A stretch of 64,000 nucleotides of DNA. Source: Tateyamaria sp947503385. GTDB taxonomy: Bacteria; Pseudomonadota; Alphaproteobacteria; Rhodobacterales; Rhodobacteraceae. The stretch lies in the NCBI RefSeq assembly GCF_051195235.1, contig NZ_JBNFZM010000001.1, positions 806,001-870,000 on the forward strand. The letters are read 5' to 3'. The position numbers and the translations under genes were made by a program. Numbering within the stretch: position 1 is the stretch's first letter; each line of letters starts with the position of its first letter. A model generated the notes under the pieces. That model saw only the letters and a list, made by a program, of their open reading frames with translations, was not told the DNA's origin and ran no database searches. This document shows positions 17,817 through 27,504 of this stretch, one piece after another.

Positions 17817-19441
17817 GTCTGATTGTCCTCCGGCAGTTCATAGGGGTCGGAACCGGGTGGGCAAATCAGCATGTTGGCCATCATCCCGTTATCCTCATGT
17901 GGCAGGATGTGGCAGTGATAGACGGTCTTGCCGTCCACATCCGGTCGGAAATACATGCGCACGGTGATCTGTCCCTTGGACGGCAGTGCGATCACGTCCC
18001 ACCACGTGTCGTCATAGATGGGCTGGCCGTTGATCTTGACCACCTGAAACGGATTGACGTGAATGTGGAACGGGTGCTGAAACACGTCCTCATTCACCAG
18101 CGTCCACTCTTCGACCGTGCCTGCCACGACATGCTGGTCAATGCGGTCGAGGGCAAAGACCTTGCCGTCGAGGTAGAACTGCACAGGCGGCAGCCCTGTG
18201 CCGTGTTGACCACCGTGATCCGATCCGTCCACAAACGCGCCCTTGGCCAAGTTGCCCGAGATTTCGCCCTTGAACGTCACGGTGCGTTTCTGGACGACCG
18301 GAAGGTCGGGCATGGTGGGCGGCTCAACCAATGTGGTGGGCACGGGGTCAGATTTAATCTCGCCGCCGACCTCCATCGTGCCAATGACCCAACCCGGTCG
18401 TGCGCCGCCCGGGTGCCCCTGTTCGTATTCAACCGCGCGCAGTTTGTATGTGCCCGGCTGGCTGCCCTTGATCAGAAATTCGGCCCGGTTTCCGGGTGCC
18501 ATCAAGATGCGCTTGACCGGCTTGGGCGTGGCAAAGGGGATGCCATCCTGTGCGATCTGGTAAAAGTCGTGCCCTTCGAGATCCAGCCAGTAGAACCGGT
18601 GCGGGGCCGCCGCCAGCATCCGCCACCGCTGCACTTCGCCCGGCTGAATGTCGATGACGGGCTGCAATTGCCCGTTCAGTGTCAGGATGATGTCGGTGGG
18701 CATAGACGGGATCGACGTAAAGGGTGAAAACCCCGCATTGGGCGCGATCATCGCGCGTGGCACCTCGCCTGCGGGGTTCACCAACAGGGCGTTCATGACA
18801 ATCACCCGTTCCTTGGCGCGCGCGATCTCGGGCACTTGGTCGATGTCGCCTTCGACAACGATAGCGCCGGACAGACCCTGCCACGCCTGATGCGTTGTGC
18901 TGCCGTGACGGTGCGGGTGATACCAGTACAGGCCCGCCGGTTGTGGCCGCCCTGTCTCTGGGCCGGGCACGGCATATCTGTAGGGCTGCGGCGGGTCGCC
19001 CGGACCGACCTGCTGATAGACGTTGTCGCCACCCGGCTTGGGCGACACTTGCAGCCCGTGGGTGTGAACATTGGTGAACTCAAGCTGGTTGAACGCGGCG
19101 ATCTCTTCTTTGGTTGCGCCGTCGGGGATGCCGTTTGGCACCATCCGGTTGATCAGGTTCCATTCAAACGTGTCGCCCGGTTTGATCCGCAATGTCGGTC
19201 CGGGAAGCGATCCGGCCTCCATATCGGCAAAGCGGTAGGCGGGCACCTTTATGGTGCGTTTGCCCACCTGAAACACGCCCATTTCGATGATCAGGTCCGT
19301 GGACAGGTGCGTGCCGTTTGCGCGCAATTCGGGCAAGCTGCGCAGAGCGTCCCCGGTCTGTGCCATGGCTGTGGACACACCAAGCGCCTGCGCGCCCACA
19401 GTCGCCGCAGCGGCCCGCTGCATAAATGTGCGTCTGTCCAT
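17804..19441 (-). CDS. Tat-exported multicopper oxidase
   Basis: 545 residues from the ATG at 19441. I preferred it to a TTG 12 codons upstream because it places a twin-arginine signal (MDRRTFMQRAAAA) at the N-terminus. Copper sites: NVHTHGLQ, WYHPHRHGS, HPFHIHVNPF and HCHILPHEDNGMM with a plausible axial Met for type 1 copper. The three-domain laccase/CueO-like organisation would oxidise metals or phenols in the periplasm. The substrate cannot be read from sequence; copper tolerance or manganese/phenol oxidation are options. Confidence 0.88.
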   Translation of the reverse strand: MDRRTFMQRAAAATVGAQALGVSTAMAQTGDALRSLPELRANGTHLSTDLIIEMGVFQVGKRTIKVPAYRFADMEAGSLPGPTLRIKPGDTFEWNLINRMVPNGIPDGATKEEIAAFNQLEFTNVHTHGLQVSPKPGGDNVYQQVGPGDPPQPYRYAVPGPETGRPQPAGLYWYHPHRHGSTTHQAWQGLSGAIVVEGDIDQVPEIARAKERVIVMNALLVNPAGEVPRAMIAPNAGFSPFTSIPSMPTDIILTLNGQLQPVIDIQPGEVQRWRMLAAAPHRFYWLDLEGHDFYQIAQDGIPFATPKPVKRILMAPGNRAEFLIKGSQPGTYKLRAVEYEQGHPGGARPGWVIGTMEVGGEIKSDPVPTTLVEPPTMPDLPVVQKRTVTFKGEISGNLAKGAFVDGSDHGGQHGTGLPPVQFYLDGKVFALDRIDQHVVAGTVEEWTLVNEDVFQHPFHIHVNPFQVVKINGQPIYDDTWWDVIALPSKGQITVRMYFRPDVDGKTVYHCHILPHEDNGMMANMLICPPGSDPYELPEDNQTCSA

Positions 19442-19544
19442 ACGCCCCCCAAAAACCTGATCGTCATAAAAATTCAACCACAGGGTATACCAAAACCGCG
19501 ACTGAACAAAGCGATTGCGGGTGTTGGGGCGTCAGGTGGTGTGA

Positions 19545-20537
19545 TCAGCTGTAGCGTTCAGGGCCTTCCCATTGCACGGCAGAGTATCTGTCGCCATGGG
19601 CCCAGCCCACAGGCAGAACCGCGTCTATTTGGGCGAAATCACTGTCGCTCAGGGTGATTTCGGTGCCCCGTATCAGCTCGGCCAGATGATCCACGTTCTT
19701 GGTCCCCGGAATGGGCAGCACGTGGTCGCCGCGCGATATAACCCATGCAATGGCGAGGCTTGCTGCTGGTACGCCCATTTCTGCCGCGAGCGTGCGGAAC
19801 GCGTTCGTAGCGGCGATGTTCGCGCTGTAGTTCGGTTCGACAAAGCGCGGGTTGTTCTTGGTGAATGCCATGGATTGCCCCCGTTCGTAGCTGAACGGCG
19901 CATCGGTCAAAAACGCGCGCCCCACAGGCGAAAACGCCACCAGTGTCGTGCCCAGTTCGGCGCAGGCCTGAATCAGCCCAAGCTCGGGCGCGCGGGTGGA
20001 CAGTGAATATTCAGACTGGACCGCGGCAATGGGACATTCCGAGGAGGCGCGGCGCAACGTGCTTGGCGCGACCTCGGACAGACCCACGGCACGGGTCTTG
20101 CCACTGTCAATCAACTGTTTGAGTGTGCCAGCAAGGTCTTCGGGGCTGTGTGCCGTGTCGTAACGATGGATATAAAAGAGATCCACGTGATCCACGCCCA
20201 ACCGCGCGAGGCTGTCGTCCAGAGATGCCGTCAGGTGGTCCGGATCGTTGTTGAACCGGCGGTCAGCATTGCCTGTGATGCCCGCCTTGGTGGCTAGGAT
20301 CAGACTGTCACGTTTGCCGGGATTCGCAGCGAACCAAGTGCCAATCATCGTTTCGGACCGCCCGCCGCCGTAGACATTCGCGGTGTCGATATGGGTCACA
20401 CCTGCGTCCCAACAGGCGTCCAGAACGGCGTGGCTTTCGCCCTCGGTTGCGTCGCCGTAAATACCGGCGAAGGACATCGCACCAATCCCGAATTGCGACA
20501 GTCGCGGGCCGTTTGCACCCAGTTGGATCGTTTTCAT
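19545..20537 (-). CDS. Aldo/keto reductase
   Basis: 330 residues, (beta/alpha)8 AKR of the YajO/YhdN-like type. The catalytic tetrad is visible: Asp and Tyr in DTANVYGGGRSE, Lys in ILATKAGI, His in YIHRYD. The C-terminal NADP region has 'PIPGTKNVDHLAELI'. The physiological substrate is unknown. It lies 38 bp after the sulfotransferase stop on the same strand, so readthrough from the EPS gene run is possible. Confidence 0.88.
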   Translation of the reverse strand: MKTIQLGANGPRLSQFGIGAMSFAGIYGDATEGESHAVLDACWDAGVTHIDTANVYGGGRSETMIGTWFAANPGKRDSLILATKAGITGNADRRFNNDPDHLTASLDDSLARLGVDHVDLFYIHRYDTAHSPEDLAGTLKQLIDSGKTRAVGLSEVAPSTLRRASSECPIAAVQSEYSLSTRAPELGLIQACAELGTTLVAFSPVGRAFLTDAPFSYERGQSMAFTKNNPRFVEPNYSANIAATNAFRTLAAEMGVPAASLAIAWVISRGDHVLPIPGTKNVDHLAELIRGTEITLSDSDFAQIDAVLPVGWAHGDRYSAVQWEGPERYS

Positions 20538-20575
20538 TATACGTCTCCCGGCGGTTAGACAAAGAATGCTGCGGG

Positions 20576-21412
20576 TTAGACAGACCAGTTCGAGTATGGC
20601 TTGCCCGTGATCTGGCGCAGGCGGTTGGCGTCGGCGCGCACGTCTGCCTCGATCCGGGCGCGCAGGGCGTCCGGAAAGGCAGGCGGTTTGCGCGATTTAC
20701 TCAGGGCCAGTGCGCCACGGATACGGTCGCGCATGTCGCGGCTGATCAGTCCCGCGATCCTGCGACCGACGGGAGATTGGGCAAAGCGCAGGATAGGCGC
20801 GGGCACCTTGGAGATTTCGGCGCTGTCGTTCTTGGCGCCATGTGCATCCAATACATGCCGTGCCACACCAATATGGTCGGTGATCTGGTTCATCACCGCT
20901 TGCGGATCACGCACGAGGTCGTCGAAATCAAGGATTAGGATCGCCTCGAGCGGGAAGTGTTCCAGATAGCCCTCGAGCTGCTTGGCATAGAGACTGCCAT
21001 CAAGGATATGGGCGTATTCGTGGCTGTCCTCGAACCCGTCGAGATTAGGAGACAGAGACCCCATGACGACACTGTGGCTGAACTGCGATTGGGCGCGTGC
21101 CACGGGATCGCGCAGAATGTAGATCAACTTGGCATCGGGGCAGATGTCCGCCATACGGGCGGGCACACCCGGAAAATCGCGTGACTTGGTGTAGTTCGGG
21201 CTGGCCTCACCGCGCACGGCATCAGGTCGCGAAAACTGTGCTCCGTACCAGTCGCGTCCTTGCGACCAGTTCTTTTCCGCGACGAAGAAGTCGGTTTCCT
21301 TGTCGCGCGACATGTCGACGTCCGGGTGCAGCGCCAAATCACGGTAAAGCGTCGTCGTCCCGGACTTCATCGCGCCAATGATGATAAAATGCGGCAGCAG
21401 CGGCGCGGTCAT
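20576..21412 (-). CDS. Sulfotransferase (EPS cluster, copy 1)
   Basis: 278 residues. The PAPS 5'-phosphosulfate loop is 'IIGAMKSGTTTLYRDLALHP' and the 3'-phosphate region 'LIYILRDPVARAQSQFSH'. It resembles carbohydrate sulfotransferases of the Sulfotransfer_1/3 type. The ATG at 21412 overlaps the upstream glycosyltransferase stop (ATGA), making it the last gene of a four-gene run. It probably sulfates the EPS repeat unit or its lipid-linked precursor. Confidence 0.85.
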   Translation of the reverse strand: MTAPLLPHFIIIGAMKSGTTTLYRDLALHPDVDMSRDKETDFFVAEKNWSQGRDWYGAQFSRPDAVRGEASPNYTKSRDFPGVPARMADICPDAKLIYILRDPVARAQSQFSHSVVMGSLSPNLDGFEDSHEYAHILDGSLYAKQLEGYLEHFPLEAILILDFDDLVRDPQAVMNQITDHIGVARHVLDAHGAKNDSAEISKVPAPILRFAQSPVGRRIAGLISRDMRDRIRGALALSKSRKPPAFPDALRARIEADVRADANRLRQITGKPYSNWSV

Positions 21413-22329
21413 TTGGCAGGCTCCTTTGGGGTCGGGTCGACAGCAGCACCATAAAGCACGCTTTGCCGCAGCCGCAGGCATCCTGCACAGACACCCGTGT
21501 GCATTGTGCCGCGCATCAGCCAGAAGGCGCGCTTGGCCATCACTGGCCACGACAAAACCGCGCGGATGTAACAATAGGCCGCCTTTATCGCAGCCGTGCC
21601 AAACAGTTTGATCCGTGCTGCGCCGCCGGTTGCAACCGCCGCATAGCTTTGCCCGATGCGGTAGCGTCGGCGCATCAGCCACGACAGGGTCAGACGTGCG
21701 GGCGGCACGTCCTCGCGTACAATGGACCCGTCTGCGATGGCATAGCGCGCGCCCATCCTGCGCAGCCGAAAGAAGAATTCGGTGTCCTCTCCACCGGAAC
21801 GGCCACGCTCGATCTCGAACCGCTGGTCACGCCATGGTGCGTCGCCCCAGCGCAAAAGCGCGTTGCAAGTGTGGCCGGTTTCGACCACCTCCCCACGAGG
21901 TGCTGCGAATTGGGAATGAAAGTCGCCCTCGACAATCCAGTCCGGCGCATCGGGGCTGTAGTTGGCGCGGGAATGGCCAAATACGGCGTCCGCATCGGTC
22001 GCTTGCGCACAGTCCACCAAAGCGGTCAGCCAGTCAGGCTCCACGATTTCGTCATCGTCCAGAAAGGCAATCCAGTCTGCTGTCGCAGCTTCCAACCCGC
22101 CATTTCGCGCGATGGAGATATTGGCCCCCGGCACGTGGCGATACAAAACGTTGAGACCGGTTTCCTCTGCGACATCCGCCACCACCCCTTTGGCAGAGGG
22201 CGTATCGTCATTGTCGATAACGATGACACGCAGGCTTGCACCCGTGGGGACGTCTGCGCGCGCAATAGACCGTATCGTGTCGGCCACTTGGGGGCGGCGG
22301 AACGTACACAGGCAAATGTCGATCTTCAT
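21409..22329 (-). CDS. Glycosyltransferase family 2
   Basis: 306 residues, GT-A fold. It begins MKIDICLCTFRRP and has 'IVIDNDDT', the acceptor/donor motif 'WIAFLDDDEIVEPDWL' and 'GGEDTEFFFRL'. It transfers a sugar onto the growing EPS repeat on the cytoplasmic face. The linkage is unknown. It overlaps both neighbours by 4 bp. Confidence 0.88.
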   Translation of the reverse strand: MKIDICLCTFRRPQVADTIRSIARADVPTGASLRVIVIDNDDTPSAKGVVADVAEETGLNVLYRHVPGANISIARNGGLEAATADWIAFLDDDEIVEPDWLTALVDCAQATDADAVFGHSRANYSPDAPDWIVEGDFHSQFAAPRGEVVETGHTCNALLRWGDAPWRDQRFEIERGRSGGEDTEFFFRLRRMGARYAIADGSIVREDVPPARLTLSWLMRRRYRIGQSYAAVATGGAARIKLFGTAAIKAAYCYIRAVLSWPVMAKRAFWLMRGTMHTGVCAGCLRLRQSVLYGAAVDPTPKEPAK

Positions 22330-23336
22330 AGCGCGCCCAAACCTGTTTTCTGTCGGATGACCTGCCAGAGGAACCCAGCGCCCCAGACCATATGCATGAC
22401 CAACAGAGCTGGCCCAACCCAAAGCGCGCAGACGCTGCGCTTGTGGATCAGGGTGCGCGCCGTGACAGCACCGAGGATCGCAAGATACGCGAGCGGCAGC
22501 AGTAGCATCCACGGTGCCAACGGAGACAGCAGAATGGCAAGCGTATTGACCGCAAACACAGCGGGCGGGATCATCTGGCGCACGCGTGGCCGCAATTTGT
22601 GCTTGAGCACCGTCTGCGCGCGTCCCTTGCCGTAGCGCCAGTATTGCAAGGCCAGCCGTCGCAATGTCGGGCGCATCACATATCCCAGCCGGATCGACGC
22701 ATCGAGCCAAATGCGACCGCCAGAGGCGATGATCCGGTGGTCCAGTTCGGCATCTTCGTTGGCGACAAAACCGGTGTCGTACCCACCCACCGCGCGGAAT
22801 GTCTCAAGCAGGAAACCGGCGTGGTGCCCATGATCCACCCAGCCGGACGTCGCGCCGCCTCGGTGACCAGACCCGCCAGAGCCCAGCTTGGTTTCCATCG
22901 CCCATGCAGCACCCTTTTGAAAACAACCTTCGCCGACGGAATCCATAACCGTGGCAAGGCCGTCGGCGCCGCGCTCCATCAGGCTGGCAGCCACGTCCAA
23001 GACGTAGCCGGGTGGATAGTGGGAATGGGCATCAACGCGCACCAGAATGCGGTGCTGGGGTTCTGCCATTTCGGACACGACGCGATTGATTGCGCCGGAT
23101 TGCAAGCGATCCGGGTTGTCGATCAGTCGCACATTGTCGTGGCGCGAAGCGATATCGGCCACGATGTCCCGTGTGGCGTCGCTGCTTCCGCCATCGGCCA
23201 CGACGATCCTGAGGGCCGCACCCGCGCCCCGCAACAGGTCATACAGCGTGTCTGCGATGTAGCGTTCTTCGTTCAGGGTCGGCACTGCCACAAGGATCGT
23301 GGCCGGGTCGACGGGATAGGGCGTCGCATCCGTCAT
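22326..23336 (-). CDS. Glycosyltransferase family 2, ExoA-like
   Basis: 336 residues. The N-terminal GT-A domain has 'LVAVPTLNEERYIADTLYDL', 'VVADGGSSDATRDIV', 'ILVRVDAHSHYPPGYV' and 'ANEDAELDHRI'. C-terminal membrane helices (about 255-320) match the succinoglycan ExoA arrangement. It starts at 23336 with an ATGA overlap with the preceding gene. ExoA adds a glucose in rhizobial succinoglycan; the sugar here is unknown. Confidence 0.82.
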   Translation of the reverse strand: MTDATPYPVDPATILVAVPTLNEERYIADTLYDLLRGAGAALRIVVADGGSSDATRDIVADIASRHDNVRLIDNPDRLQSGAINRVVSEMAEPQHRILVRVDAHSHYPPGYVLDVAASLMERGADGLATVMDSVGEGCFQKGAAWAMETKLGSGGSGHRGGATSGWVDHGHHAGFLLETFRAVGGYDTGFVANEDAELDHRIIASGGRIWLDASIRLGYVMRPTLRRLALQYWRYGKGRAQTVLKHKLRPRVRQMIPPAVFAVNTLAILLSPLAPWMLLLPLAYLAILGAVTARTLIHKRSVCALWVGPALLVMHMVWGAGFLWQVIRQKTGLGAL

Positions 23337-24505
23337 GTGCGGGCCTGCTGCACTTGGTTGATGACATCCGTCAGATCGTCGGGCGACTGGACAAAATCGG
23401 ATGCAGGCCGGTTCAGCAACGCGTGACTCCGTTCTGCAATCTTGGTCCGATCCAGCGATGCGAGCAGCGCTATCAGGGCGTCCGGTGTCGCGCTGTCTGT
23501 CACCCAACCAAGGTGATCCTCCGCCACGCGGCGCCCCGTTTCGGTTGTGGATACGGCAAGGCTGGGGCACCCGGCCCAACTTGCCTCGTAAATCCGGTTG
23601 GGCAGCAACCAGTCAGAATTGTTGCCTGTCTGCCAAAGGTCCTGCGCCCAAACCAGATCAAGCCCGCCGTAAATCTGTGCCAAATCCCCCGGATATTCAT
23701 AGGGTCCGTGCAGGATCATGTTTGGATGCGCGGCAAGTGTCGCGTCGAAATCGGGCAGGGCGTGGCGGTGTACGATACCGTGGATATGCACCTCGACCGC
23801 GTTACCCAATTGATCCGCAACAGCGGCGAGCAGCGCGAGGCTGGGTGCACAGCGGATTGTGCCGACCCAGCCAAGCCGCAAGGGCGCTTCAACGTCAGAA
23901 GCGGTCCGTATTTTCGGGCGGTCGGGCAGAGCCGTGCCAGCGGCGAGCTTGTTTTCCCACAAGGCCCACGGGCCATCATAGTCCTGGAGCGGTTTAAAAT
24001 AGTTGCGGATAAAGCCGGGCGACGACACCACCAGCATCTGTACTCCGGCCAGCAGGCGTCGTTCCGCCGCGCGCATCGCATGGGACTTGGGCCCATCGCC
24101 ACAAAGCGCGCCGTTGATGTCGAGGCATTCATAGACCAACGGCACGTGTCCCGCACCAGCCATGGCCCGCGCGGCCCATGCAATCGCCACCATGTCGAGG
24201 TTGCGCGCGATGATCATGTCCGCAGCACGCAGACGTGCACGATGTTTTGCCATTTTGACAACAGAGGCGGCGACAATCGCCGCACGCTTGGGGAGGTTTT
24301 CATTTTCAGTCATGAACAGGTGTGTGTTTGGCCAGTCCGGCTCAAAATCCTTGTTCATGTTGTCACGTCGCATAGTGAAGCTGTGGACGTTGTGGCCCAG
24401 ACCAATCAGCGCGCGAATGCGTCTGATCTGCGAGATTTCGGCCACATCGAATCCAAACACCTCGATGCGCAGCCCGTCTGTCCGGGGATCAGATGCAGCC
24501 ATCAT
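23333..24505 (-). CDS. GT-B-type glycosyltransferase
   Basis: 390 residues, likely family 4 or ExoL-like. It has 'LVYECLDINGALCGDGP', 'VSSPGFIRNYF' and a C-terminal donor-site stretch 'NRIYEASWAGCPSLAVSTTE'. It is the first gene of the coupled run GT-B, ExoA-like, GT2, sulfotransferase, and lies 109 bp after the exoP-like stop. The sugar specificity is unknown. Confidence 0.8.
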   Translation of the reverse strand: MMAASDPRTDGLRIEVFGFDVAEISQIRRIRALIGLGHNVHSFTMRRDNMNKDFEPDWPNTHLFMTENENLPKRAAIVAASVVKMAKHRARLRAADMIIARNLDMVAIAWAARAMAGAGHVPLVYECLDINGALCGDGPKSHAMRAAERRLLAGVQMLVVSSPGFIRNYFKPLQDYDGPWALWENKLAAGTALPDRPKIRTASDVEAPLRLGWVGTIRCAPSLALLAAVADQLGNAVEVHIHGIVHRHALPDFDATLAAHPNMILHGPYEYPGDLAQIYGGLDLVWAQDLWQTGNNSDWLLPNRIYEASWAGCPSLAVSTTETGRRVAEDHLGWVTDSATPDALIALLASLDRTKIAERSHALLNRPASDFVQSPDDLTDVINQVQQART

Positions 24506-24614
24506 GTGACGTGGACGCTGCCGGGGTGGCAGCCCTGCGTGGCAGAGGGAAAGGCAACGGCGTAATTCATGTCATCTCTGCTGGTTCTTGTGGCAGCGTC
24601 ATCGCCGGTCGGGC

Positions 24615-26936
24615 TTAGCTGTAATAGTCGATCATATCGTCCCGGTTGAACCAGCGGTATTTCCGGATATTGGCCCGCGAAAACAGAACACCCAGAATAC
24701 GATCCTTGGACACGAGGCGCTGCCGGAAAACGGACATGACCTGGCTTCTTGGTGTTGATCCCCAGCGCACCATGTAAACAAGGTGGTCACTGAGTTTGGT
24801 CAGCAAACGCGTGTCCGCAACCCCTTGGGCCGGCGGAAGATCCAGAATGATATAGTCAAAGTATTCGCGGAAAAACGACAGCATGTTTTCGATGCGTTTC
24901 TGATCGCGCAGCATGGTCACAGGCGTTTCGCCTGCACCGGAATTGCCCACCACGGCAAGGTTCGGGAATTCGGCGACAGGCATGACCATCGACAGGGCAT
25001 CCTTGGGATTGTCGAGGAAATCGGACAGTTCATTGGTGCCCGGCAATACCGGCTCCAACAGTTTCGACATCTGCTTGGAGGCAAGATCAAGGTCGATGAT
25101 AGCGACACGTTCGCTTTGCTGGGCAAGAAAGCTGGCAAAGTTAAACGAGGCGGTTGTTTTACCCTCGCCCCGTGTCGTGGAGGTAAAGCCAACGATCTGA
25201 CATTGCGCCTCTTCTTCGGACGTGTCGCGTTGCAACATCAGTTGCACGTGAATGGCGCGCATTGTCTCGGCGCTGACCGATGTCGGTCTGTTGCTGGCAA
25301 AGCCAAGCCGTTGCCCGGCGCGCGACAGCTTCTTCCATCGTGGTCCCGGCAAGATTTGTTTGCCGCCGGTCAGACGTTTCCACAGGCTTTCGTTTTGCTG
25401 TTCCGACCGGAAAGAGGGCACAAGGCCCAGATATTGCAGACCCAAGTCGCGTCCGATTTCATCATAGGCGCGGAAGCTGCCATCCAGCGCTTCGCGTAGC
25501 AGGATCAGGCTGACCGCCAGAACCATCGCGCCAAATACCGCAAGCACCACGATTTGACGGGACTGCGGCGCGGACTTGCGGTCAGGCGGGACGGCCCATG
25601 CGATCACACGGGCCGAGGTTGCGTCGAAAGTCAGCAATTGGGAGGAGCTGTTGAATTCTTCGAGCAGGCGTTCATAGAGCTGACGTTTTGCGTCCGCTTC
25701 ACGCTCAAGATTGCGCAGTTCAACAGTCTGGCGGATGTTATCGCTATATTGTCCGCGCAAGTCCGAGATTACGATATCTGTGGCGGCCACTTGCCGCGCC
25801 AGTGCATCGGCACGGGTGGATAGGCGATCACGGACCTGCCGGTATTCATCAAGGATCAGCGCGCGGATCTGATCCTGTTGCTGGCGGTTGGCCTGCATGA
25901 CAGGCGCGTCTTCGGCCCAGCTGACCAACAGCTCCTGTTCCTCGCGCAGCAACTCTGCGTATCGCTTCTGGAATTCATCAAGCGCATTGGAACGCTCTTC
26001 GGCGGGGACCTGCACTGCCTCTATGTTGCGAGCCTCAATTTGCTCGGTCAGTTGTTCAACCTGCACCTCGATCACCAGCAATGCGCCGCGCAGGCGTATC
26101 AACTCTTCGATGGATGCATTCAGAGCGATTTCGGTGGGCAACAGTTCGCCTTGCAGGGCAACCAATTCGTTGTCGCCGCGAAACTCTGCCACAGCCGTTT
26201 CGGCCTCACGGACGGAAATCTCCAGTGCTTCGATGCGCTCGGACAACCAATCCCGTGTGCGCTCGACCACTTCGACTTGCTGTTGCCCAGACGCCGTGAG
26301 GTATTCGCGCATCAACGTGTTTACGGCCTCGGCAGCAAATACAAGATCAGGGGATGTATATGAGATATCAATGACATAGCTGTCGCCCGCACGCTCTGCC
26401 TTGAACCCACGAACAAAGCTGCGGCGCAAGGCCTCGCGTTGGCGTTCGGCCTGTAGCCCGCCGGGCAACGCGTCGCCCGTCCCGGCCGGAGCAGCATCGA
26501 GCCCGATCAACTGGGTCAACCATGCCCGGATCGACATGCCACCGTCGTCCTCGTCTTCCTCGGTGCGTTCGCCAAAGCGGAGGGTTTGCATCGTCCGTGT
26601 TGTCACCTCACGAGAGGTGAGCACGCGCAATTCACTGTCAACAGTGAGCGCATCCAGCGAGCCGATGGCTGGGTTCACCTTGGACCCACTTTCCAGCGCC
26701 TGCCCGACCCGCGGGTCAATCAGCAGTGCACCGTTCGCCGTATAAAGCGCGGTGGCTGTCAGGACATAGTAGATCGATCCGCATATCGACAGTAGCAGGC
26801 AGGCCGCGAGGATCCTCCAGTTGCGGAGGAGCTTGAGCCACGTGCCACGCAGAACATCCCCCATGTCGATTGACGGGAGAAACGCGTCTCGATCGGACAA
26901 TTCGGGGCGCATCTGCGAGATCCGATCCACATTCAT
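24615..26936 (-). CDS. exoP: ExoP/Wzc-like polysaccharide co-polymerase with tyrosine kinase domain
   Basis: 773 residues. First membrane helix about 43-62, a Wzz-type periplasmic domain with long coiled coils (about 195-440), second helix about 470-490, then a cytoplasmic BY-kinase domain. Kinase motifs: Walker A GFTSTTRGEGKTT (about 583-595), A' VAIIDLDL, B YIILDLPP. The C-terminus has few tyrosines (KYRWFNRDDMIDYYS), fewer than classical Wzc. It controls EPS chain length and couples to the ExoF-like exporter. Confidence 0.9.
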   Translation of the reverse strand: MNVDRISQMRPELSDRDAFLPSIDMGDVLRGTWLKLLRNWRILAACLLLSICGSIYYVLTATALYTANGALLIDPRVGQALESGSKVNPAIGSLDALTVDSELRVLTSREVTTRTMQTLRFGERTEEDEDDGGMSIRAWLTQLIGLDAAPAGTGDALPGGLQAERQREALRRSFVRGFKAERAGDSYVIDISYTSPDLVFAAEAVNTLMREYLTASGQQQVEVVERTRDWLSERIEALEISVREAETAVAEFRGDNELVALQGELLPTEIALNASIEELIRLRGALLVIEVQVEQLTEQIEARNIEAVQVPAEERSNALDEFQKRYAELLREEQELLVSWAEDAPVMQANRQQQDQIRALILDEYRQVRDRLSTRADALARQVAATDIVISDLRGQYSDNIRQTVELRNLEREADAKRQLYERLLEEFNSSSQLLTFDATSARVIAWAVPPDRKSAPQSRQIVVLAVFGAMVLAVSLILLREALDGSFRAYDEIGRDLGLQYLGLVPSFRSEQQNESLWKRLTGGKQILPGPRWKKLSRAGQRLGFASNRPTSVSAETMRAIHVQLMLQRDTSEEEAQCQIVGFTSTTRGEGKTTASFNFASFLAQQSERVAIIDLDLASKQMSKLLEPVLPGTNELSDFLDNPKDALSMVMPVAEFPNLAVVGNSGAGETPVTMLRDQKRIENMLSFFREYFDYIILDLPPAQGVADTRLLTKLSDHLVYMVRWGSTPRSQVMSVFRQRLVSKDRILGVLFSRANIRKYRWFNRDDMIDYYS

Positions 26937-27269
26937 GTGTTGAACCTGAGTGAGTATAATCTAACCACTGAAAAGGGCAAACCTTGCATTATTGTCAACT
27001 TCTTAGCGCGGATCGTCCCCGTTGTGGGTTCGAATTGGCACAAGGCGTGTAAATATCCAACAAAGCCATGGTGTGCTTGCGCAGGAGATCAGCAGATTTT
27101 GTGCAAATCCGCTGGAGAGGTGAGGGTTTGGCACAGAGTCGCGAATCGTCAAAGAATCACGTGTCCCGTTCGTGTCGGCCCTGGGCGTGGATTTCCCGCA
27201 CTGGTAGAACTGGCGGGCAACGCCGTCATATTTTGCACCAATTTCAGGTCACTGACCGGAAATCAGACA

Positions 27270-27303
27270 AATCAGATGATTGTCTACGTATAGTCATCAG
27301 ATT
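27270..27303. promoter_or_regulatory. Inverted repeat, candidate operator
   Basis: AATCAGATGA (27270-27279) and TCATCAGATT (27294-27303) match as inverted arms in 9 of 10 positions with a 14-bp spacer. A further AATCAGA copy starts at 27261. It lies between divergent exoP and RTX genes and could bind a regulator of either. Confidence 0.4.
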
Positions 27304-27441
27304 GTGATTCATTAATAGATTTTGCGTGAATGAGAAACGCAAATACCCGTATTGCGAGAAGTTCGTGTTTTTGTAGCAATTTGGAATATGAATTTCAGTC
27401 ATAGGTAGAATTACAATTAAGTGCAAAATATCGCCATTTTA

Positions 27442-27470
27442 TTGACACAAAGCGCTTTTGGGTATTTTTA
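27442..27470 (+). promoter_or_regulatory. Candidate promoter of the 318-residue RTX gene
   Basis: A consensus TTGACA at 27442-27447 sits in AT-rich DNA 58 bp before the RTX ATG. The -10 is ambiguous: TATTTT (27463) at 15 bp or TTTTTA (27465) at 17 bp. Confidence 0.4.
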
Positions 27471-27504
27471 AAGGTGGGGTTTTAAGAAAAATGGGAATAC
27501 GGAA

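Larger units (their letters stand above)
26937..27504. other. Intergenic region between exoP-like and RTX genes
   Basis: 568 bp without a convincing gene. A 118-codon plus-strand frame from 26937 has no family resemblance. The right half is AT-rich, unlike its surroundings. It holds an inverted repeat (27270-27303) and a promoter-like TTGACA (27442). On the minus strand TTGCCC (26980-26975) and TATACT (26958-26953) at 16 bp could serve exoP but would leave almost no leader. Confidence 0.6.

Noticed and set aside
26937..27293. 118-codon plus-strand frame in the exoP-RTX intergenic region
   Set aside because: No SD, no family resemblance, and the composition does not look coding.
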